Of a DNA stretch of 10,077 bases, positions 5,223 through 10,077 are shown piece by piece. The notes beneath the pieces were generated by a model, which was not told the origin of the DNA, did no database searches, and was given only the letters and a program-made list of their open reading frames with translations. Positions within the stretch are counted from its first letter, which is position 1. Each line of letters begins with the position of its first letter. Source of the DNA: DASWIG01 sp965371445 (lineage in GTDB: Bacteria; Acidobacteriota; Thermoanaerobaculia; Multivoradales; J023); NCBI GenBank assembly GCA_965371445.1, contig CBDUYN010000269.1, positions 1 to 10,077 on the forward strand, written 5' to 3'. The translations under genes and the position numbers were made by a program.

Positions 5223-7528
5223 GATTCCTCTCCAAGACGAAGTCGAGCGTTGGGGTGAGCATAGATAGCGTAGGCTAGCCAGGTCGTGCTCTCGGGAAAT
5301 TCTTCGCGCACTCTGATGCGTGCCGTACGGGCGGCTTGACCGAGAGTTTCGCCCTGTTCGAGACTCTCGTAAAAGATCTTGGCAAAAAGGAATGAGCTAC
5401 GATCGCCAATAGACCATTGAGGGCCAACAAGGCCACCACAACAACCATCGAGAATCCACCGAGAAGCCCAAGCGCTAATAGGACTACCGATGTTTAAAAA
5501 GACCAGCGGTCGATCTCGTTGGAGCTGCGACTCGATGACGCCATGCAGATCGCGAGGTCGCAAAGACCGGCCATCGGCTAGCAGAAGTCTGGATTCGTTC
5601 GGAGCCTCCAAATCGAGTTCGCCATGGCTCACGAAGTGAAGAACTCCATTCCCGCCGTTCCGCAGAATCTGTTCAACCTCGGCATAGGTGGCATCGGATG
5701 AAGCCAGATATTGAACATTGGAGTGGCCCTTTGCAAGGGTAGCGAGGACTTTACTCTCCCGGCTAGCATAGCGTAACGGCTGGACATCTGGTGGCCTGCT
5801 GATTTCTATCGAGACGACGCGCGGCACCCAGATCTCGGTCGAGGGTGCAATCTTCCCGATCAGCCAACGAGTGAGTTCGAATCGACAGCAGAGAAAGTCG
5901 TCATCTATGATTACCTCACCCATTCTGGAGTCATAGGGCTTGACGAGCTCCCAAGGGATGGAAGGATCCTCGGAGAGGATGAGCAGCGTCTTGATTCGAT
6001 CGCGGAAATTTCGATAGGCATTCCGGAGTTCCGGTGGAAAGAGAGTCTTGTAGAGTTCGTGACCCAAACTTACGAGTTCGTCCTCGACCTCGCCGGAAGA
6101 GAGGAGAGTGTCATCGGAAGCGATACGGTGTGTCAGTTTCTGGACGGTACTCAGGAGCCTGATCTGGTAGTCCTCCGGCCGTCCTCGGATTGTCACATAG
6201 CCGACCTTGTAATGAGTAAATCCAACGGCGCCCGTGTCGGAATGAAGGATATAGCTCAGGCGAGTCCCTCCGCCGACGATCTCGGTCGTAATACGAATCT
6301 CAAGATCCGCAGGACGATCGTAACGCGGGGCATCTTCCATCTCCGCATAGGCTCTTGCGAGCGCGTTGAGCGTCCCTTGACTCTCGTTACCCAACTCGCG
6401 TGATTTTTCGAGGCTTTCGACGGCCTCGCGGAATCGACGAGCCGCAAGCGACGCCTCTCCCAGCCTCCGATGGGCGAGCGCCAGGTTGCCGTCGAGCCTC
6501 GTCGCCTGCTCAAAGGCGCTCCTGGCCTCTTCGGGCCGGTCGCCCTCCAGGAGAAAGCCGCCCAGTTCCATGTAACCCTCGATGTCGTCCGAATTCTCTT
6601 CGACGAACTCCTGGAGCCGTCTCAGACCCTCGGTCCAGCGTCCTTCGGACCGCCTTCGCCGCGCCTCCTCGACCGCCGAGAAGACCTCTCCGCGATTGCT
6701 GCGTTGAATCGCCTCCCTGAGGCTCTCGTACTTCTCAGCCGCCGCATAGACTTCGCTTCGTCGGACCGCAAGCTCCTCCGAGAGGACCATGGACGGATCG
6801 TAGAGGATCCTGACGACGTCCCGCCCCGCGACGCAGCCCTGTGGCATCTGTTCTTTCGCCTGTCGGATTCGACTCTCGACCAAAGAATTCTCCGACGGCA
6901 CCACCGGCGGAATCGGCGAGGCGACGAGTTGGAGGGTCTCGACCCCTACCTCCTCCAACACGAAAGCGTTGTACGCCCAGATCGATCCCTCAATGCACTC
7001 CCGGGTCAGATTGAAGACCAGGACGATCATGTCGGACAGCAGGTGCGTCGAGAGACCCCCGACGTCGGAGAAGCCGGTGCGGGAGTCGATCAGCACGTAA
7101 TCAGGGTCGAGCTCTTTTTCGAGGGCACTCCTCAGCTCTTCGGCAAGCGGCGGCGTCCCCTTCTTCGGATGGAGACGCCGCCACGACAGCTCCCCTAGCG
7201 TCTTCTGGTACGACGCGTCGACCCTACCGCTCGGCATCACCCAAAGCTCGCCGGTTCCGGGAGAATCCCGGCAAGCGTGGACGTGACCCTTGATCGAAGG
7301 GCAGGATCCCCGCCGACTGTACGAGGCGGCATACTCGATGAAGCCCTTCTTCGGCGACTTGCCGTTCAGCGTGAACTCCGGGAAGCCGAGCAACGCGGGG
7401 GCTTCGAGGTCCATGTCGATCAAGACGACCCGCTTGCCGCGCCTGGCCAACGAATAGCCGACGTTGGCCAGCGCCAGCGTCCGTCCGACGCCACCCTTGT
7501 AGGAATAGAAGGCGACGAAGAAAGCCAT
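5207..7528 (-). CDS. KGGVGR-type ATPase - TPR - CHAT fusion (conflict system core)
   Basis: A 773-aa three-part protein. Residues 1-270 are a ParA/MinD-like P-loop ATPase: YSYKGGVGRT (8-17), in which the usual second P-loop Lys is R16, the switch-like VVLIDMDLEAP (34-44), and Walker B YVLIDSRTG (144-152). Residues about 285-395 are TPR-like helical repeats (EGYMELGGFLLEGDRPEEA; LAHRRLGEASLAARRF). Residues about 410-765 fit a CHAT (caspase-like) domain: IPWELV (524-529), HFVSHGE (631-637) with the expected catalytic H635, and RPLVFLNIG (673-681). Where CHAT proteases have LNAC, this has LNIG, so the nucleophile is Gly681. Such ATPases joined to TPR and CHAT are known from NTP-dependent bacterial conflict systems; TPR-CHAT proteins include Craspase. 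Start ATG 7528 has a modest AGGTGA. G+C falls to about 50% in the CHAT part. Confidence 0.88.
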   Translation of the reverse strand: MAFFVAFYSYKGGVGRTLALANVGYSLARRGKRVVLIDMDLEAPALLGFPEFTLNGKSPKKGFIEYAASYSRRGSCPSIKGHVHACRDSPGTGELWVMPSGRVDASYQKTLGELSWRRLHPKKGTPPLAEELRSALEKELDPDYVLIDSRTGFSDVGGLSTHLLSDMIVLVFNLTRECIEGSIWAYNAFVLEEVGVETLQLVASPIPPVVPSENSLVESRIRQAKEQMPQGCVAGRDVVRILYDPSMVLSEELAVRRSEVYAAAEKYESLREAIQRSNRGEVFSAVEEARRRRSEGRWTEGLRRLQEFVEENSDDIEGYMELGGFLLEGDRPEEARSAFEQATRLDGNLALAHRRLGEASLAARRFREAVESLEKSRELGNESQGTLNALARAYAEMEDAPRYDRPADLEIRITTEIVGGGTRLSYILHSDTGAVGFTHYKVGYVTIRGRPEDYQIRLLSTVQKLTHRIASDDTLLSSGEVEDELVSLGHELYKTLFPPELRNAYRNFRDRIKTLLILSEDPSIPWELVKPYDSRMGEVIIDDDFLCCRFELTRWLIGKIAPSTEIWVPRVVSIEISRPPDVQPLRYASRESKVLATLAKGHSNVQYLASSDATYAEVEQILRNGGNGVLHFVSHGELDLEAPNESRLLLADGRSLRPRDLHGVIESQLQRDRPLVFLNIGSPISAWASRWILDGCCGGLVGPQWSIGDRSSFLFAKIFYESLEQGETLGQAARTARIRVREEFPESTTWLAYAIYAHPNARLRLGEESTGRS

Positions 7529-7551
7529 GGCTCACCTACGCGGTCCGCGGG

Positions 7552-8166
7552 TCAGTGGACCACCGGGCTCGGAGCGTCACCGCAAGCCCAGAAGGGGTAC
7601 GGTGCCACGACGTCAGGAGCCTCCGCGGCCGGCTCGGCCCGGGGGAGGTGGTCCGCAAGCGCCAGGCCTCGCGCCGTGGCGAACAACCAGGTGGCACGCC
7701 CCCTGGCCTTGTGACGCACGACGAGCCCCGCCTCCTCGAGCTTACGGCCCAGATTGGTCACCTGCTGCGGCGACATACCGAGCCTCTCCGAGATCTCGCC
7801 GGGACGGATCGGATCGTCGTTGTCGACCAGGAAGGCCAGCAACTGAGCGGCGCGGCCCTCAGGGCCGGCGAGCGCCTGGACGGCTTCGGCCGTAGACGGC
7901 AGTCGTTCGCCGTCCCTCAGGATCTCCAACAAGTAGGGCCAGCGGTGTCGCCACGGCGACCGCTCCTCTTGGTCCGCCCAGTCCGCCGCGTCCAGCAAGG
8001 CGTCACGCAGCTCCGTCACCTTGCCGGAACGCTCTTGGAGATAGGTGAGCAGATGCCAGCGCAGGCAGCGGTCGAGGGTCTCCCACACTTCGTCTCCGCC
8101 CGTCGTCGCGTCACGGCGGGCCGCGGCGACGGCTTCGATCGGGCTCATGTCGGTGTAGATGTACAT
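7552..8166 (-). CDS. Winged-helix DNA-binding protein (MarR-like fold)
   Basis: A 204-aa protein with a winged helix-turn-helix near the C-terminus: residues about 103-172 give the helix AAQLLAFLVD, the HTH PGEISERLGMSPQQVTNLGRKLEEAGLV (122-149) and a basic wing VVRHKARGRATWLFATARG (149-167), the layout of MarR/ArsR-type regulators. The first 100 residues are helical, rich in Trp, Leu and Arg, and unfamiliar; they may sense a signal or bind a partner. The last 30 residues are Pro/Ala-rich and probably flexible. The ATG at 8166 has GGAG about 8 bases upstream. It is 51 bases after the nitrilase gene and 23 bases before the ATPase-TPR-CHAT gene on the same strand, so it is most likely the operon's regulator or a DNA-binding subunit. 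A direct role as sensor cannot be excluded. Confidence 0.75.
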   Translation of the reverse strand: MYIYTDMSPIEAVAAARRDATTGGDEVWETLDRCLRWHLLTYLQERSGKVTELRDALLDAADWADQEERSPWRHRWPYLLEILRDGERLPSTAEAVQALAGPEGRAAQLLAFLVDNDDPIRPGEISERLGMSPQQVTNLGRKLEEAGLVVRHKARGRATWLFATARGLALADHLPRAEPAAEAPDVVAPYPFWACGDAPSPVVH

Positions 8167-8198
8167 CGGGTGACTCCGGCTCGCCTTTTCCAGCCTTC

Positions 8199-8207
8199 AG
8201 TGTAGCA
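8199..8207 (-). promoter_or_regulatory. Candidate extended -10 promoter before the winged-helix gene
   Basis: In the 51-base gap between the nitrilase stop and the winged-helix ATG the minus strand reads TGCTACACT, a TGn extended -10 followed by a TATAAT-like hexamer. Transcription from it would give a leader of about 25-30 bases that includes the GGAG ribosome site. No good -35 is visible. If real, it would separate expression of the regulator and ATPase from the nitrilase. Confidence 0.3.
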
Positions 8208-8217
8208 CAGATCGTCG

Positions 8218-9663
8218 TCAGGCACCGCCCAATAGTACACGAACGCTAAACACCATCAGGTCTTCCGAGACCTTGGCGCCCCGGCCGAGGTTCCCCTTGG
8301 AAGGGACGTAGCCGAGGTAGAGGCCCGCCTCGTCGAAGGTTCCGAGTTGACGGAGGAGCCAGGCGCTGTTGACGACGAAGACCGAGCCCCGGCAGTCGGT
8401 CCCGAAGTCCCGGGCGCTCTCGACGAAGGGCTTCATTCTGGGGGTCATCGCCGGCACGAGCAAAAGGTTGGTCCGGCTCTCGATAAAGAGCTCGCGGAGT
8501 TCCTTGCCGCAGAAGTCGAGGCAGATCGGGGTCGCCAGACGTCCCAGAGGAAAGTCGGCGATTACCACCTCCGTCGAGCACCGGACGTCCTCGAAACCGC
8601 CCCGATCATCGATTCCCAGCTTTCCGCAGAGCTCCGGCATGTGCCGGGCCTGCTCCGCGGGGATCTCAAACGGCTTGCACTTGTCCTGGGTGAAGAGCAG
8701 GCGCCCGCGGCCGTCCAGGACGTGACACCTGTTCACCCACCGGAGCTCGCTCGTCAAGTGGAAGCTGCCGGCGATCACGAGGGCCGGCTGCCGCGACGAA
8801 TCCCCGGACTTTAGCCGGCTCTGCAAGTGACCCAGCAGGTCGTTGTCGAGGGTCAGCTCGGGAAAACAAAGCACGTCGACCCGGTGCTCGGCACAGCTCT
8901 CGAGCAGGCGGTCGACGATCGACCGGGCCTCCTTGAGATGCACCGATTTCAGGCCCACGAAGCGATAGGGGATGCCTTTGTGGTCGTGACAACGGTTCGG
9001 ATCCGCGTGGAAGTCGAAGTCCAGGTCGGCGAACGGGGCCGCAAGAGCTATGGAGAGATCACCGTCCGACTCCCACCTCGACTGTAGGCGACCCACCGCC
9101 CGGGCGTCCAGGTCCAGGAAGCGCGGCGTTTCCGCGGAGCGGTCCAGGTTGACCAGGTGCCACCACAGGTCGAGGATTTCGCGCACCTCGTGTTTCAGGT
9201 GCCTACGCTCGCGCGTCAGCCTCTTCTTCCGAGGCACGGCTTCGGCGATCGCGTTTTCAGGCGGCGGGAGCAGCACCGCCCGACCACCGCCGAGGCGAGC
9301 CGGGAGATCAAACCCCTGACGAAGCTTCGCCTGCGTCCGCAACGAACGATGGTGGGTATCCAGCACCCTTAGAATGGCGGAGCAGCCCACGACGACACCT
9401 TCCAACTCCTCCGCCTTGAAGCTCGCCAGCTCCTCACGGATCTTGGTCAGCCAGCTTCGGGGATAAGAGGTCCGGAGCCTTTGGATTCGATGATCGATCC
9501 TGGAAGCGTACGCCTGCCAGGGCTCCTCTAACAGGCAGTCGTCGAGGGTGCCGGCGTGGGCCTCGCACAGCCGATGCAAGAGGGCGTGGAGGACGACGCT
9601 ATGAGGGAAATCAGTGGCTACGTCGGTGAGCTCGTGGAGAAAACTGTCGGGGCGGTGGAACAT
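8218..9663 (-). CDS. Nitrilase-superfamily (carbon-nitrogen hydrolase) protein with long N-terminal extension
   Basis: A 481-aa protein whose C-terminal half (about 230-475) is a carbon-nitrogen hydrolase domain. The triad expected for the family is visible: E269 in LCFPELT, K328 in QDKCKPFE, and the nucleophile C381 in PICLDF, followed by NLLLVPAMTP (399-408) and VFVVNSAW (428-435). Such enzymes cleave amide, nitrile or carbamoyl C-N bonds; the substrate is unknown. Residues 1-200 form a helical, Arg-rich region that I do not recognise and that is absent from ordinary amidases (about 270 aa); it has a basic patch PRKKRLTRERRHLKHE (144-159). Nitrilase domains are also known in antiphage proteins, for example fused to reverse transcriptase in DRT type 1, but no RT motif is present here. 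The ATG at 9663 has no Shine-Dalgarno and may be leaderless. First gene of the minus-strand conflict operon. Confidence 0.82.
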   Translation of the reverse strand: MFHRPDSFLHELTDVATDFPHSVVLHALLHRLCEAHAGTLDDCLLEEPWQAYASRIDHRIQRLRTSYPRSWLTKIREELASFKAEELEGVVVGCSAILRVLDTHHRSLRTQAKLRQGFDLPARLGGGRAVLLPPPENAIAEAVPRKKRLTRERRHLKHEVREILDLWWHLVNLDRSAETPRFLDLDARAVGRLQSRWESDGDLSIALAAPFADLDFDFHADPNRCHDHKGIPYRFVGLKSVHLKEARSIVDRLLESCAEHRVDVLCFPELTLDNDLLGHLQSRLKSGDSSRQPALVIAGSFHLTSELRWVNRCHVLDGRGRLLFTQDKCKPFEIPAEQARHMPELCGKLGIDDRGGFEDVRCSTEVVIADFPLGRLATPICLDFCGKELRELFIESRTNLLLVPAMTPRMKPFVESARDFGTDCRGSVFVVNSAWLLRQLGTFDEAGLYLGYVPSKGNLGRGAKVSEDLMVFSVRVLLGGA

Positions 9664-9670
9664 CTACCGG

Positions 9671-9676
9671 ATCATA
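9671..9676 (-). promoter_or_regulatory. Candidate -10 box for a leaderless nitrilase transcript
   Basis: The minus strand has TATGAT at 9676-9671, seven bases before the ATG at 9663. A start site at the usual distance from this box would fall on or next to the A of ATG, and no ribosome site precedes that ATG. A recognisable -35 is lacking. This is the only promoter-like sequence seen for the whole operon. Confidence 0.35.
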
Positions 9677-9776
9677 GCGTCTACGAGCCTGCGTCGGACA
9701 GCGGCGAGGCCTGAAGGCGACGGGAGAGCCCTACGGCGAGGGTGCTACGTCGGAGTACCTCCCCCACTGCCAGATG

Positions 9777-9813
9777 CCGGACGTCAGGAGGGTGCCGTAG
9801 ACCTGACTTCCGG
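9777..9813. repeat. Imperfect inverted repeat, 12-bp arms, in the divergent intergenic region
   Basis: CCGGACGTCAGG (9777-9788) pairs with CCTGACTTCCGG (9802-9813) with one mismatch around a 13-base spacer. There is no T-tract on either side. It lies between the nitrilase gene (leftward) and the GntR gene (rightward), so it could be an operator, a hairpin in an upstream leader, or a remnant of a mobile element. The rest of 9664-9876 shows nothing else I can name apart from the operator-like dyad at 9845-9874. Confidence 0.6.
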
Positions 9814-9844
9814 CGCCCCAGGCCTCAAAAAGACCGGACAACGT

Positions 9845-9874
9845 CTCGGTGTTGTACTAGTGTAACACACCGAG
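9845..9874. promoter_or_regulatory. Operator-like dyad before the GntR gene
   Basis: CTCGGTGT (9845-9852) and ACACCGAG (9867-9874) are exact reverse complements around an AT-richer centre containing TGTACTAGTGTA. The right arm overlaps the GAGG ribosome site (9872-9875) of the GntR gene. GntR-family regulators commonly bind short dyads in their own promoters, so autoregulation is the likely reading; an RNA hairpin hiding the ribosome site is an alternative. Confidence 0.5.
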
Positions 9875-9880
9875 GCCATG

Positions 9881-10077
9881 ATGTTGAAGATAGACCCCTC
9901 CGACTCCGTCCCCATCTGGAAGCAAATCGAGGAAGGCGTGCGCCACCTGATCGCCTCGGGCGCCCTGGGTCCGGGCGACGCGGTGGCCTCGGTGCGCGAG
10001 CTCGCCTGCCCGTGTCCTTTCAGCAAGCGTGCAAGTACCCGCCATCGGCGGTGGCATTGCGCACGCCTCCGGCGGTC
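9881..10077 (+). CDS. GntR-family (YtrA-type) regulator, N-terminal fragment, disrupted or cut
   Basis: The first 42 codons read MLKIDPSDSVPIWKQIEEGV, then RHLIASGALGPGDAVASVRELA, a typical N-terminus of YtrA-subfamily GntR regulators: an initial helix and the first half of the winged-helix DNA-binding domain. The family should continue with a VNP-T-V-A-Y recognition helix. Instead, from about 10007 all three plus frames give unrelated sequence (in frame CPCPFSKRAS...). No single frameshift restores the motif, so the gene is interrupted by foreign DNA or the sequence is a mis-joined contig end. I prefer the second of two adjacent ATGs (9878 and 9881) because GAGG at 9872-9875 is then five bases away. 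YtrA-type genes often precede ABC transporter genes, which would lie outside this window. Confidence 0.6.
   Translation, partial: MLKIDPSDSVPIWKQIEEGVRHLIASGALGPGDAVASVRELACPCPFSKRASTRHRRWHCARLRR

Noticed and set aside
8218..9663. N-terminal half of the nitrilase protein as a reverse transcriptase, as in DRT type 1
   Set aside because: No YADD-like catalytic motif or other RT block is visible in residues 1-230.
9614..9865. Plus-strand open frame of 83 codons over the divergent intergenic region
   Set aside because: It starts inside the antisense of the nitrilase gene, has no ribosome site or domain, and crosses the inverted repeats.
10007..10077. Integron attC site or CRISPR repeat at the right end
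   Set aside because: Small inverted repeats are present, but there is no GTTRRRY-type core site and no repeat-spacer pattern.

Overview
This is a 10,077-base stretch of GC-rich bacterial DNA (about 65% G+C in the housekeeping part by eye). The gene content (enolase next to a divisome FtsB/DivIC-like gene, a small bactofilin, a group II PLP decarboxylase, a Uma2 nuclease-fold protein and a YtrA-type GntR regulator) and protein style would fit an Acidobacteriota-like or other deep GC-rich lineage. That assignment is a guess from gene content, not a measurement. Both ends look like contig breakpoints: the left end lies inside a 15-bp tandem repeat, and the right end lies in sequence that interrupts a GntR gene.

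Left part (1-3741, all minus strand, so read right to left): PLP-dependent decarboxylase, bactofilin, enolase, then an FtsB-like septum protein. Gaps are 55, 58 and 110 bases; the last gap carries a perfect TATAAT box in front of ftsB. A single divergent plus-strand gene, a Uma2-family protein, occupies 3794-4402.

Right part (4444-9663, minus strand): a five-gene cluster that looks like an NTP-dependent biological-conflict (probable antiphage or self-destruct) locus. In transcription order it encodes: (i) a 481-aa protein with a C-terminal nitrilase-fold domain and intact Glu-Lys-Cys triad; (ii) a 204-aa winged-helix protein; (iii) a 773-aa fusion of a KGGVGR-type P-loop ATPase, TPR repeats and a C-terminal CHAT (caspase-like) domain in which the catalytic Cys position is Gly; (iv) a 199-aa protein I do not recognise; (v) a previously unlisted 35-codon gene for a leucine-rich cationic amphipathic peptide, translationally coupled to gene iv by a TGATG overlap. 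A 26-bp perfect palindrome sits across the stop codon of the ATPase-CHAT gene. Base composition drops from about 65% to about 50% G+C inside that gene, near the TPR/CHAT boundary, and stays low through gene iv, which suggests a modular, horizontally mixed locus.

Working model (inference): the KGGVGR-TPR-CHAT protein is the sensor/switch, the winged-helix protein regulates the operon or forms part of the complex, and the nitrilase, the unknown protein and the small membrane-active peptide are candidate effectors or accessory factors. Because the CHAT domain appears to lack its nucleophile, killing may depend on the peptide or the nitrilase rather than on proteolysis.

The far right (9664-10077) holds a 217-base divergent intergenic region with two inverted repeats and the first ~42 codons of a GntR/YtrA regulator that lose similarity to the family abruptly near 10007.
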